A DNA stretch of 64,000 nt from CAVPTL01 sp963729195. GTDB taxonomy: Bacteria; Actinomycetota; Thermoleophilia; Gaiellales; JAICJC01. Made by a program: the position numbers and the translations under genes. Of this stretch, positions 7,939-17,586 are shown piece by piece. The DNA lies in contig CAVSNF010000020.1 in assembly GCA_963729195.1 (NCBI GenBank), forward strand, positions 463,912 through 527,911, written 5' to 3'. The notes below the pieces were generated by a model. The model did no database searches, had not been told where the DNA came from, and was given only the letters and a program-made list of their open reading frames with translations. The number at the start of each line of letters is the position of its first letter. The stretch's first letter is position 1.

Positions 7939-10900
7939 ATGGACATCACCGCACGTACCCCCGCGCCGGTGGGAGCCGACCTGGCGATCGAGCTCTTGCT
8001 GGCGAGTCCGGAGGTCGAGGCCTTCGGCCGTCGCACCGCAACCGAGGTCACCCGAGCCCGGGTGTCGGCCGCGTTGATGCCGGCGCTGGCGGCTGCGCTG
8101 TGGAAGCTGCGCGACGCCGAGGGCGCCCGGGCGCTGGCCGTGCTGGTCTCTGACGACGACGCCGCTCGGTCGCTGGCGGAGGATGTCGGGCAGTACCTTC
8201 CGGGGGTTCCGGTCGGCTACCTGCCGTCTCGGGGAGCGATCTACGGCAGTGGCCTGGAGCCGGCAGCCCACCTGGTGGGCGAGCGCCACCGCGCGCTGCA
8301 GGTGCTGTCCCGCGGTGGGTTGGTGGCGGTATCGGCCGACGCGTTGATCGAGCGGGTGGCGCCTGCGGCCGACCGACCGGCGCCGATCGTGGTCAGCGCC
8401 GGCGAGGAGGTTGACTTCGACGGTCTGGTGCAGGCGCTCTCCGCGGGCGGGCTACGAGCGCACCCACAACGTCGCAGGAGCGGGGAGAGTTCTCGGTGCG
8501 GGGCGGGCTGATCGACGTGTTCGCGTCCACCGGGCGCGAGCCGATCCGGATCGAGCTGTTCGGCGACCAGGTGGAGCGGGTGTCGGCCTTCTCGCTGTTC
8601 ACCCAGCGGTCGCTGCGGGATCTCGGGCGGATCGAGCTGTATCCCGCCGCCGAGCAGAGCGACCGCCCGGCCGGCTGGGGGCAGGGGGATGAGCCTGACA
8701 TTCCGGCGGGCATGGTGGCGCTGACCGAGGAGTTGGTGGCACAGGCGGGCGTGGTGGCGTGGAATCCCGACGCGCTGGTGGCGGAGGTCAAAGAGGCCCA
8801 GCAGGAGGTGGCCGATCGCCTGCGTGACGGTCAGGTGCGCGCCCGCGGGTACGTCTCGGCCGATCGGGTGGCGACGCTGATCGAGTCCTGCGCGGCGTTG
8901 GAGGAGATGCCGCTTGGGGCAGCCGGTGAGCTTCGAGGCCCAGCCGCCGGCGCTGGCTTCGGTGGGGATCTCCGAGGCCGAGAACGAGCTGCGCGCGCTG
9001 GTGCGGGCCGGGTACCGCGTGCTGGTGTGCTTCCCGCATCCCGGTGAGGCCGAGCGCACGCGGCTGGCGCTTCGCCGGGTGGAGGCCGAGGCGCCCGGTG
9101 AGGGCGGCGCGTTCACCGAGCCGGGAGTGCGATTCGTGCTCTCGAATCTCCGCCACGGGTTCGTTGCGCCGTCGCTGGGGGTGGCGGTGCTGCCGTCGGT
9201 GCAGCTGTTCCGGCGGCGGGGTGCGCGCGGCCCGGCCCGCATCGGGCGGGCGCTGGCCACCGTCTCGGATCTCCGCGCCGGCGACTACGTGGTGCATGAG
9301 GATCACGGCGTGGGCCGCTTCGTCCGCTTCGACACCAAGGAGGTGGCAGGAGTCGTCCGCGACTACCTGTATCTCGAGTTCAAGGGCGAGGATCGGCTGT
9401 ACGTGCCGCACGACCAGCTGGCCAAGGTCAGCCGCTACGTGGGCTCCGACGGCCGCGCTCCGGCGCTCAGCAAACTTGGCGGCAAGGCCTGGCAGACGCT
9501 CAAGACCAGGGCTCGGGTGGCGGTGCGCGAACTGGCCGGCGAGCTGCTGGCGCTGTACGCCCGTCGCCAGCATGTGACCAAGGCCCCGATCGAATCCGAG
9601 AGTGAATGGATGGCACGGCTGGAGGAGGGCTTCCCGTTCGAGGAGACCGATGATCAGCGCACCGCCATCGACATCGTGTTCGAGGAGCTCGAGTCCGACC
9701 GGCCGATGGATCGGCTGGTGTGCGGGGACGTCGGTTTCGGCAAGACCGAGGTCGCCCTGCGGGCGGCGTTCAAGGTGGCCACCGCCGGCCGGCAGGTGCT
9801 GATGCTGGTGCCGACCACGATCCTTGCCCAGCAGCACGCCGCCACCTTCCGGGATCGGTTTCGCGACTTCCCGGTGCGGGTCGAGATGGTGTCGCGGTTT
9901 CGCTCGGCCGGCGAGGTCAAGAAGGTGCTGGCGGAGTACGCCGAGGGCAAGGTGGACGTGCTGGTCGGCACCCACCGGGTGCTGTCGCGCGACGTCGTGC
10001 CGCAGAACCTGGGGCTGGTGGTGGTGGACGAGGAGCAGCGCTTCGGCGTCGCCCAGAAGGAGCTCCTGCGGCAGCTGCGGTTGGAGGTGGACGTGCTGTC
10101 GATGTCGGCCACACCGATTCCGCGAACGCTGCACATGAGCCTTTCCGGCCTTCGCGACATCACCGTGATCACCACCCCGCCGCGCGGCCGCCATCCCATC
10201 AAGACGCATGTGGGCGAGTTCGATCCCGAGCTGATCGCCACCGCCTTGCGGCGCGAGGCCGCGCGGGAGGGCCAGTCGTTCTACCTGCACAACCGCGTCG
10301 AGACGATCGACGAGGCGGCCGAGCGGGTGCGCAGCTGGGTGCCGGAGCTGCGCGTCGGCGTCGCCCACGGCCAGATGACGGAGCGCTCCCTCGAGGGCGT
10401 GATGATGAAGTTCCTGCGCGGGGACTTCGACGTGCTGGTATCGACCACCATCATCGAATCGGGACTCGACATCCCGCAGGCCAACACGCTGGTGGTGGAG
10501 CGGTCGGACATGCTCGGCCTGGCCCAGCTCTACCAGATCCGCGGCCGGGTCGGCCGTTCGGACGCGGTCGCGCACGCCTACCTGTTCTATCCCGACCAGC
10601 GAGAGCTGAGCGAGGAGGCCCGGCACCGGCTGTCCACGCTGGCCGACTACACCGAGCTGGGATCGGGCTATCGCATCGCCATGCGCGACCTGGAGCTGCG
10701 TGGTGCCGGCAACCTGCTCGGCGACGAGCAATCGGGACATGTGGCCGCGATCGGGTTTGAGCTGTACTGCGAGCTGCTGGCCGAGGCGGTGGCCGAGCTG
10801 CAGGGCGAGAGCCTGCCGCCGACCCGGGCGGTGCGGGTGGATGCTCATGTCGACGCCTACGTGCCCGCGGAGTATGTGCCGCTGGAGGCGGTCAAGGTGG

Positions 10901-11280
10901 ATCTGCACCGGCGGGTGGCGCTGGCGACCGATCGCTCCTCGCTGCGCGAACTTGTGGCCGAGCTCACCGATCGCTTCGGGCCGGTGCCCCAGCCGGTCGC
11001 AAACCTGATCGCGATTCAGGAAGCTCGTCTGGTGGCGGCCGAGTTGGGGGCGAACTCGGTGTCGCTGCGCGGCGGGAAATTCACGGTGGGGCCGATACGC
11101 CTGTCGTCGTCGGAGGTGCGCGCGCTGCGTGATGCGCATGCCGATGCGCTGTATACGGTGGCCAAGAATGAGGTGTCCGTCAGAGTCGCTCCAATTAACT
11201 CCACATCTCCGGTGCCGATGATGGTTGGACTGGAAATTCTCGATGCTATAGTGGAAATCCGCCGCGCACTCGCGGCGTAG
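7939..11280 (+). CDS. mfd: transcription-repair coupling factor Mfd (two frame breaks)
   Basis: DNA translocase that removes RNA polymerase stalled at lesions and recruits UvrA. The N-terminal UvrB-like part (SDDDAARSLAEDV, FSVRGGLIDVFAS) is interrupted near 8455-8490 and 8905-8930. From 8914 the frame is clean: the RNAP-interaction module DLRAGDYVVHEDHGVGRFV, Walker A GDVGFGKTEVALRAAF, motif II VVVDEEQRFGV, SATPIPRTLHM, motif VI QIRGRVGRSDAVAHAYLF, the translocation motif region GAGNLLGDEQSGHVAAIGFE, and the C-terminal D7 domain. About 1,110 residues when joined, normal for the family. TRG and helicase motifs are intact. Confidence 0.95.
11225..11252 (+). promoter_or_regulatory. candidate promoter inside the 3' end of mfd
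   Basis: TTGGAC (11225-11230), a 16-base spacer and TATAGT (11247-11252) together resemble a sigma-70-type promoter and point at the lipoprotein gene starting at 11290. A 7-bp hairpin (CGCCGCG-CACT-CGCGGCG, 11260-11277) follows in the leader. Confidence 0.5.
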
Positions 11281-11289
11281 TTCGTTCTA

Positions 11290-12365
11290 ATGACCCGACT
11301 TCTCAAAACACTTCCCCTGGTCTTGCTGGTCGTGGCCGCAGTTGCATGCGGCTCGTCCTCGAGCTCATCCTCGCTGTCCGAGCGACGATGTGGCAGTGGT
11401 CAACGGTCAGCACATCACCAAGGCGCAACTCGACCAGCAGATCGCACTGGTGGTCGCAAGCGCCAAGGCCCAGCGGTCAGACAGTGCCCAAGCCGGGGTC
11501 GACCGACTACAAGCAAAAGGTGATCCAGCCGTCGTTGCAGCAGCTCGTGCAGAACGCCGAGTTCGACATGATTGCGGAGGACATGAAGCTCTCTGTCAGC
11601 GATGCAGAAGTGACGAAAGCGATTAACTCCCTGGTAAAGCAGAACTACGGCGGCGATCAATCGAAGTTCCAGGCCGACTTGAAAAAGTATGGCTTCACGC
11701 CTGCGCAGTTCAATGCTGTTGCACATAACAGATTGCTTCAGAACAAGGTCGCAACATCAGTCAGAAATGACCTCACACTTACACCTGCTCAGCTGAAAGC
11801 GAAGTACGACAAGAGCCCGCAGACGTTTGGTGACGCGCGCGATGTGCACTACATGCTGTGGGCATCCAAGGCCAAGGCAGACGCTGCCCTCGCGAAGCTC
11901 AACTCGGGTGTCTCCGAGGCCAAGGCGGCGACCGGTTCGATCGACGCCGATACCACCCACGGCACGGCCGGTTTCACCGCCGCGTCGGGCGCCGGGCTGA
12001 TGGACGCAAACTTTCAGAAGGCGGCATTCCAGCTGCCGAACGGTGCCTGGGGACAGCCGGTCGAGGCCAACCCCGCCTACGCCAAGACCAACCTGGCCGG
12101 GCAGTGCAAGCCCAAGTGCTACTTCCTGATCAACCCCATCAGTGACGCGCTGAAGTCGGGCACCGACGCGGCCTATGCCAAGCTCAAGGACATGGTCGCC
12201 GGCAAGTACAACCCGTCCGCCCAGACGGTCGACTCCGAGGTCAACTCCAAGATTGTGGCGCTGCTCGACGCGTTCAAGAAGAAGACCGAGTACGCCACTG
12301 GGTACGCACCTCCGGCTGCGCTCACCAGCCCGACGACGACGTCGTCCACCGGCGCAACCACGTAA
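11290..12365 (+). CDS. SurA/PrsA-like peptidyl-prolyl isomerase lipoprotein (two frame breaks)
   Basis: The N-terminus MTRLLKTLPLVLLVVAAVAC followed by a Ser run is a lipoprotein signal with the lipobox Cys at residue 20. After a break near 11375 comes DDVAVVNGQHITKAQLDQQI, the N-terminal hook typical of SurA and PrsA chaperones; after another near 11470, helices continue (VSDAEVTKAINSLVKQNYGG, YGFTPAQFNAVAHNRLLQNK). A parvulin-like segment DARDVHYMLWASKAKADAAL is followed by a Thr/Ser-rich tail. It is probably an extracytoplasmic folding factor attached to the membrane. Catalytic competence of the parvulin domain cannot be judged. The mfd-surA-mazG order occurs in related actinobacteria. Confidence 0.8.
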
Positions 12366-12374
12366 CATCGGCTG

Positions 12375-13604
12375 ATGGCCACGCTGGTTGCTCTGGGGCC
12401 CGGCCATCCTGATCTGATCCCGCTGGCCTCCTGGCGCGTGATCGAGGCCGCCGGGCCGGTCGCCACCCCTGCCGACGAGCCCCTGCGCGAGTGGCTGGGC
12501 AGCAAGGGGATCGCGCTGGCGGATGACTCACCGGTGGTCGCGGCGTCGGGGCCGCGGCTGCGGCAGCTGTGGGCCGACCATCCGTGGGACGAGACCGTCC
12601 CCGCGGGCGACGCCTTCGCAACGGTGCTCCTGTGCGACGCGTTGGTGGGGTTGCAGCAGTTGACCGTGCGGCTGCGCAGCGACTGTCCCTGGGACCGCGA
12701 GCAGACGGTGGCGACGATCGTGCCGCACACCATCGAGGAGGCCTACGAGACGGCCGAGGCGGCCGCCGACGGCCCCGGGCCGAAGCTGATCGACGAGCTG
12801 GGCGATCTGCTGTTTCAGAGCTTCTTCCTGGCGCTGCTGTGCGCCGAGGCCGGCGCCGGCGACCTGGCCGACGTGGCCGAGGGGATCACCATCAAGCTGA
12901 TTCGCCGGCACCCGCACGTGTTCGGCGAGCGCGAGGCCGCCACGGCCGGTGAGGTGCGCCGAAACTGGGAGCAGATCAAGCGCGACGACGAGGGCCGCGA
13001 CGGCATCTTTCACGACGTGCCGGGAGTGCTGCCGGGACTGCTCTTTGCCCGCAAGCTGCAGCGGCGGGCGTCGGCGGTGGGCTTTGACTGGGACGCCTGG
13101 GACGGCGCCTGGGGCGATCTGGCCGACGAGCTGCGGGAGCTGCGAGAGGCGCTCGATGCCGCCCCTGCGCCGCGGGCAGAGCACGAGCCCGACGGCGCCG
13201 TCGTGCACGAGCTGGGCGACCTCCTGTTTGCGGCCGTGAACGTCGCCCGCCACGCCAACGTCGACCCCGAGCTGGCGCTGCGCGCGGCCGCGAATCGCTT
13301 CCGCACCCGGGTGGAGCTGGCCGCGGACCTGGCCGAAAACGCCGGCGACGTCTGGGCCGACCTGGATCTCGAGGCCCAAGACGCCTGGTACCGCCAAGCC
13401 AAAGCCGTGAATAAAGGTGCCATTCTCATTCACGAGGCTGCCGTGCCGAGCCGCTGCGTACTCGACGTGCTACCATCGTCGCTCGCGGCTCGATCCTGCC
13501 ACAGGCCACGCCTGCGCCTCAGGCGCATCGTAGCGGTGGTGAATAACGGTGCCAGGCACCGTTATTCACCACCCGCTCTGGCGGTTAGTATCCGGCCCCG
13601 ATGA
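12375..13604 (+). CDS. mazG: MazG nucleoside triphosphate pyrophosphohydrolase with a repeat-derived C-terminal extension
   Basis: Hydrolyses (d)NTPs to monophosphates, cleaning the nucleotide pool. Two MazG domains are visible: LRSDCPWDREQTVATIVPHT with HTIEEAYETAEA and KLIDELGDLLFQSFF, then a second copy ending VVHELGDLLFAAVNVARHA. The family end is about residue 345 (DAWYRQAKA). The frame then runs on for 65 residues through two palindromic repeat copies (13407-13433 and 13539-13569) and stops at 13604, overlapping the eno ATG. The extension may be an artefact of a lost stop. The ATG follows TAACAT by exactly six bases, as for a leaderless mRNA. Confidence 0.9.
   Translation: MATLVALGPGHPDLIPLASWRVIEAAGPVATPADEPLREWLGSKGIALADDSPVVAASGPRLRQLWADHPWDETVPAGDAFATVLLCDALVGLQQLTVRLRSDCPWDREQTVATIVPHTIEEAYETAEAAADGPGPKLIDELGDLLFQSFFLALLCAEAGAGDLADVAEGITIKLIRRHPHVFGEREAATAGEVRRNWEQIKRDDEGRDGIFHDVPGVLPGLLFARKLQRRASAVGFDWDAWDGAWGDLADELRELREALDAAPAPRAEHEPDGAVVHELGDLLFAAVNVARHANVDPELALRAAANRFRTRVELAADLAENAGDVWADLDLEAQDAWYRQAKAVNKGAILIHEAAVPSRCVLDVLPSSLAARSCHRPRLRLRRIVAVVNNGARHRYSPPALAVSIRPR
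13407..13433. repeat. decayed copy of the GGTGCC palindrome
   Basis: Begins GTGAATAAAGGTGCC and ends CTCATTCAC, but the second GGCACC half-core is missing, leaving 27 bp with only short symmetric ends. It lies in the 3' part of the mazG reading frame. Confidence 0.6.
13539..13569. repeat. perfect 31-bp palindrome of the GGTGCC family
   Basis: Left arm GTGAATAACGGTGCC, central A, right arm GGCACCGTTATTCAC: 15 bp arms with no mismatch. It lies between the MazG domain end and eno, and is identical to the copy at 17556-17586. It ends 17 bases before the TAGTAT box proposed for eno. Confidence 0.9.
13586..13591 (+). promoter_or_regulatory. candidate -10 box of eno (TAGTAT)
   Basis: TAGTAT is nine bases before the eno ATG, giving a leader of only one to three bases if used. 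The -35 region would fall on the right arm of the palindrome (TTATTC at 13562-13567), so the repeat may influence eno transcription. Confidence 0.4.
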
Positions 13605-14878
13605 GCTCGATCACCTCAGTCAGCGGCCGTGAGATTCTGGATTCGCGGGGAAATCCGACGGTCGAGGTAGAGGTCGTGCTGGAGTCGGGCGCACACGCCC
13701 GCGCCGCTGTTCCCAGCGGTGCCTCCACCGGAGCCTTCGAAGCGGTCGAGCTGCGCGACGGCGACCCCAACCGCTACGGCGGCAAGGGCGTGCTGCAGGC
13801 GGTTTCGCATGTGAACTCGTCGATCGCCACGGTGGTCACCGGCATGGACGCCTCCGACCAGCGCGCGATCGACTCGGCCATGATCGAGCTGGACGGCACC
13901 GCCAACAAGGCCCACCTCGGCGCAAACGCTGTGCTCGGCACCTCGCTGGCGGTGGCCAAGGCGGCCGCAGCCGAATCGGGCCTGTCGCTGTTTCGCTCCC
14001 TCGGCGGAGCCACCGCCACCACCCTGCCGGTGCCGATGATGAACGTGATCAACGGCGGCGCCCACGCCGACAACACCATCGACCTGCAGGAGTTCATGGT
14101 CGTGCCGGTGGGCGCCGACAGCTTCTCGGAGGCGCTGCGGATCGGCGCCGAGACGTTCCACGCGCTGAAGGCGCTGCTGCACCGCCGAGGTCTCTCCACC
14201 GCGGTCGGCGACGAGGGCGGATTTGCACCCGACCTGGCTTCTTCGGAGGAGGCGATCGAGGCCATCCTGGAGGCGGCAGAGGCCGCCGGGCACCGCGACC
14301 GGATCGCGATCGCGCTGGATCCGGCCTCGACCGAGCTCTTCAGCGACGGCAGCTACACGTTCGAGGGGCGCACCGTCACCAGCCAGGGGATGGTGGAGTT
14401 CTACGCCGAGCTGGTGGAGCGGTTTCCGATCGTCTCGATCGAGGACGGCCTGGCCGAGGACGACTGGGAGGGCTGGCGGTTGCTGACCGAGCGGCTCGGC
14501 GACGCCGTCCAGCTGGTCGGCGATGATCTGTTCGTGACCAACGTCGAGCGGCTGCAGCGCGGGATCGATGAGGGATGCGCCAACTCCATCCTGGTCAAGG
14601 TCAACCAGATCGGCTCGCTTTCCGAGACGCTGGATGCGATCCGGCTTGCCCACGACGCCGGCTATAGCGCGGTGATGTCGCACCGCTCGGGCGAGACCGA
14701 GGATGTGACCATCGCCGATCTCGCGGTTGCGACCGGCTGCGGCCAGATCAAGACCGGGGCCCCGTCACGCACCGATCGGGTGGCCAAGTACAACCAGCTT
14801 CTGCGGATCGAAGCCGAGCTGGGCGAGGCTGCGCACTATCCCGGCCGGGAGGCGTTCGTCGCGGCCGTCGGGCGGTGA
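13601..14878 (+). CDS. eno: enolase
   Basis: Interconverts 2-phosphoglycerate and phosphoenolpyruvate in glycolysis. Intact at 425 residues. Signature pieces are GREILDSRGNPTVEVEV, VPSGASTGAFEAVELRDGD, NGGAHADNTIDLQEFMVVP, VGDEGGFAPDL with the catalytic Glu, SIEDGLAEDDWEGW and LVGDDLFVTN for the metal site, ILVKVNQIGSL with the catalytic Lys, and the C-terminal SHRSGETED. The stop overlaps the pyk start by 4 bp, placing two consecutive glycolytic enzymes in one transcript. Confidence 0.98.
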   Translation: MSSITSVSGREILDSRGNPTVEVEVVLESGAHARAAVPSGASTGAFEAVELRDGDPNRYGGKGVLQAVSHVNSSIATVVTGMDASDQRAIDSAMIELDGTANKAHLGANAVLGTSLAVAKAAAAESGLSLFRSLGGATATTLPVPMMNVINGGAHADNTIDLQEFMVVPVGADSFSEALRIGAETFHALKALLHRRGLSTAVGDEGGFAPDLASSEEAIEAILEAAEAAGHRDRIAIALDPASTELFSDGSYTFEGRTVTSQGMVEFYAELVERFPIVSIEDGLAEDDWEGWRLLTERLGDAVQLVGDDLFVTNVERLQRGIDEGCANSILVKVNQIGSLSETLDAIRLAHDAGYSAVMSHRSGETEDVTIADLAVATGCGQIKTGAPSRTDRVAKYNQLLRIEAELGEAAHYPGREAFVAAVGR

Positions 14879-16293
14879 ACAGGCCCACCGCCAGGCACAC
14901 CAAGATCGTCTGCACGATCGGCCCGGCGACCGATTCCCCGGAGATGATCGAGCAGCTGGCGTGGACCGGCATGGATGCCGCCCGGCTGAACTTCTCGCAC
15001 GGCGACCACGACACTCACCGCCGGGTGATCCAGTGCGGTGCGCCGCGCCCAGGACCTGATCGGCCGGCCGCTGGCGGTGATCGCCGACCTGCAGGGACCC
15101 AAGATCAGAATCGGCCCGCTGGAGGCGCCGATCACCGTCCAGCCGGGCGACACGATGATGCTGGCGCCGGCCGGTGAGGGCCATCCTGGAGACTTCGAGA
15201 TCACCTTCCCCGAGCTGCCGGAGGTCGTCTCCGCAGGCTCGGAGATCCTGATCAACGACGGCTTGGTGCGATGCGGGTGGTGGACACCGCCGGCCCGCGG
15301 GTCGGAGTCGAGAGTCGAGGTGGGCGGTCTGATCTCGAGCGGCAAGGGCGTCAATCTGCCCGGGCACCCATCTGCCGATTCCGTCGCTCACCCCCAAGGA
15401 TCTCGACGACCTCGCATTCGCCCTGGAGAACGGGGTCGACTACGTCGCGCTGTCGTTTGTGCGCCGCGCCGACGACGTCGCCGACCTGTGCGAGCGGGTG
15501 GCTGCGGCGGGTTCTCCCGCCCGCGTGATCGCCAAGATCGAGAAGGCCGAGGCGATCGACGACCTGGAGGCGATCGTGCAGGTCTCCGACGCGGTCATGG
15601 TCGCACGCGGCGATCTTGGCGTCGAGATCGGCGCGCCGGACGTACCGCTGCTGCAGAAGCTGATCATCCGATCGGCCCGAGACAGCGGGTGTACGGTGAT
15701 CACCGCCACCCAGATGCTGGAGACGATGGTGCACCAGCCCGAGCCGACCCGCGCGGAGGCGTCGGACGTGGCCAACGCCGTGCTGGACGGGACATCTGCG
15801 GTGATGCTCTCGGGCGAGACCGCCGCCGGTCGCTACCCGCTGGAGGCGGTGGCGATGATGAACCGGATCGTGCGGGCGGTCGAGCCGTCGCTGTCGTATC
15901 ACCAGGTCGGTCGCGAGAGCCTCGGGCTCGATGGGATCGATCCTGTCGCACGCGGCCTGCGACATCGCCGAGGATCTCGAAGCCTCGGCGATCGCGGTGC
16001 CAACCCAGTCGGGCTCGACCGCTCGCCAGGTCTCCCGGTACCGGCCGCGGCGCCCGATTCTGGCCGCCTCGCCGGATCCCGGTGTGCTGCAGCAGCTGGC
16101 GCTGGACTGGGCGGTGGTGCCGCTGGTGATCGAGCCGTCCGAGACGCTGGAGGAGCTGTGGAAGCGCACGGTGGACGCCGCGGTTGCCAGCGGGCTGGTG
16201 GGCCCGGGCGAGTCGGTGGTGCTGACCGGCGGCACGCATCTCAACACGCCCGGAGCCACCAACCACATCCTGGTGCACGTCGTCCGCGACTGA
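14875..16293 (+). CDS. pyk: pyruvate kinase (four or more frame breaks)
   Basis: Converts PEP and ADP to pyruvate and ATP. Joined pieces: TKIVCTIGPATDSPEMIEQL, MDAARLNFSHGDHDTH, LAVIADLQGPKIRIG (the LQGPKIR active-site strand), VGGLISSGKGVNLPG, ARVIAKIEKAEAIDDL with the catalytic Lys, MVARGDLGVEIG, TATQMLETMVHQPEPTRAEA, SGETAAGRYPLEAV, and the C-terminal allosteric domain ending TNHILVHVVRD. Breaks lie near 15035, 15365 and 15935, with a compensating pair near 15270 and 15305. All catalytic motifs survive, so assembly error is more likely than loss of an essential glycolytic gene. Confidence 0.93.
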
Positions 16294-16339
16294 GCGCGAT
16301 GCGGGCAGGGATCCGCCCGGCGGCCGAGAAGGTGCGGGT

Positions 16340-16645
16340 GTGCCACGCTCACGTACCCGTGCAACCGGCGGCCTTCGGCTCGGCCGGATCGCCGCCTTGG
16401 TGGTCGCGATCGTGATGATCGGCCTGTACGTCGGGCCCGTCCAGAAGTACTTACAGGTGTCGCGTGAGCTCAAGAGCCAGCGGGCCGAGCTGACTCGGCT
16501 GGAGCATCGCCACGCCGCGCTGACGGCCGAGAAGGCGCTGCTCGAGACCAAGCAGGGCGTGGTCATGCTGGCCCGCCGGTGCGGGTGGATCTTCCCGGGG
16601 GAGCGTCCCTTGGTGGTCAAGAACATCTCCACCATCTGCTCGTAG
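16340..16645 (+). CDS. septum formation initiator-like protein (FtsB/DivIC family)
   Basis: 101 residues from a GTG preceded by GAGAAGG. A basic N-terminus (PRSRTRATGGLRLGR) leads into one membrane helix (IAALVVAIVMIGLYVGPVQKYL) and then a coiled coil (SRELKSQRAELTRLEHRHAA, LTAEKALLETKQG), ending in the conserved VMLARRCGWIFPGE typical of the family. Single-pass division proteins of this type link FtsL/FtsQ and regulate septal wall synthesis. The position between eno/pyk and a DUF501 gene is the standard actinobacterial context. Confidence 0.88.
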   Translation: MPRSRTRATGGLRLGRIAALVVAIVMIGLYVGPVQKYLQVSRELKSQRAELTRLEHRHAALTAEKALLETKQGVVMLARRCGWIFPGERPLVVKNISTICS

Positions 16646-16673
16646 AGAGATCATCTACCCTGCGGGAATCGGC

Positions 16674-17118
16674 GACCATGAGATCCTGACCAAGCAGCTG
16701 GGGCGCCCTCCGCGTGGGTTTTTGGGGGTGGCTGTGCGGTGTCCTTTCGGTCGTCCCGCGGTGGTGGAGCAGGCGTCGTATCTGCCCACCGGCGAGCCGT
16801 TTCCGACCACCTACTACCTCACCTGTCCGTTCGCGGTCGAGCGGGTGGGCGCGTTGAGGCCGGTGGAGGAGTGGGTCGCTACGAGCAGCTGGTGGCGGGC
16901 GATGCTGCGATGCGCCGCTCGTGGCAGGCGGGCGCGGCCGACCAGCGGCGGCTGCGGCGTCCCGCGGCGGTGATGGCCGACGGCGGCGACTCGCTGCAGC
17001 TCGGGATCGGCGGGACCGCCCGCGCCGGTGCGGTCAAGTGCCTGCACGCGCACGCGGCGTTCGCGCTGGCGCGACCCGGATATGCGTTGGGCGAGCGGAT
17101 CGTGGAGGAGTGTGCCCC
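16674..17118 (+). CDS. DUF501 family protein (frame break; start uncertain)
   Basis: The frame reads KQLGRPPRGFLGVAVRCPFG, then PTTYYLTCPFAVERVGAL, switches frame near 16860, and continues YEQLVAGDAAMRRSW and AVKCLHAHAAFALARPGYAL. These match the DUF501 layout: an early CPxG pair, a second Cys in TCP, and a final CLHAHxA helix. The function is unknown. The start was set at the first residues that fit the family (HEILTKQLG), since no good start codon is in frame nearby. DUF501 regularly follows the DivIC gene in actinobacteria. Confidence 0.6.
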
Positions 17119-17120
17119 GC

Positions 17121-17461
17121 ATGTATCCGGTCACGGAGTGCTGTTGCGCCTGACCGCCGAGACCCAGGTTGCGCTGATCGAGTGGGCCGAGGGCGCGCGG
17201 CGCGTCCGCGACCTGCAGGTGACCGCCGCCCGGCGGGCGGTGATCGATTCCGTCGTCGCCGAGATCGTGGCCGAGATCCGCCGGCGCATCGGCGCCTCGT
17301 TCACCCTGAACGAGCTGGTACAGCTCTATCAGGATTCGGGTGCGTGGTGCCTCGAGGTGGCGATGCGCACCACCGATCTGCCGTGGGCGTACGACCTCTC
17401 ACTCGTCCAAGCCGCCGCTTTCGATCGCTACTCGCGCGGCGCCGTCGACTACTACGAGTGA
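17121..17461 (+). CDS. hypothetical protein downstream of DUF501 (possible frame break near 17138)
   Basis: About 113 residues: MYPVTE joined to LLRLTAETQVALIEWAEGAR, RRAVIDSVVAEIVAEIRRRI, SFTLNELVQLYQDSGAWCLE and a C-terminus rich in aromatic residues (YDLSLVQAAAFDRYSR). It is helical and charged, with no signal peptide. It can also be read as an uninterrupted C-terminal part of the DUF501 frame, but DUF501 proteins normally end before this point, and an ATG occurs just where a new gene would begin. I do not recognise the family. Confidence 0.5.
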
Positions 17462-17512
17462 GGCTGGCCCGTTGGGCCTGTGCCTCACGGCGCCTGTCGT
17501 GCATCGAAGTCA

Positions 17513-17541
17513 GTGAGAATTGCGCCAGGCACCAATTTCAC
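17513..17541. repeat. diverged 29-bp palindrome of the GGTGCC family
   Basis: Arms GTGAGAATTGCGCC and GGCACCAATTTCAC around a central A; they pair except for two positions. It lies 15 bp before a perfect copy, in the space between two convergent genes. Confidence 0.75.
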
Positions 17542-17555
17542 TCAGGGCGTCGGTG

Positions 17556-17586
17556 GTGAATAACGGTGCCAGGCACCGTTATTCAC
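17556..17586. repeat. perfect 31-bp palindrome that carries the stop codon of the minus-strand gene
   Basis: Identical to the copy at 13539-13569 (arms GTGAATAACGGTGCC and GGCACCGTTATTCAC around A). Read on the minus strand, CGT-GAA-TAA spans its edge, and this TAA (17579-17581) is the stop codon of the adjoining gene. Confidence 0.9.

Noticed and set aside
11260..11277. CGCCGCG-CACT-CGCGGCG hairpin as the terminator of mfd
   Set aside because: It lies partly within the mfd coding end and has no T run; a leader structure or chance are equally likely.
90..14000. Long Arg/Pro/Gly-rich open frames antisense or out of phase to housekeeping genes
   Set aside because: Very high GC leaves long stop-free shadow frames. 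They have no ribosome-binding sites and overlap genes whose motifs are clear.
15260..15310. True pseudogenisation of pyruvate kinase
   Set aside because: Compensating shifts and intact catalytic motifs in a central enzyme fit sequencing errors.
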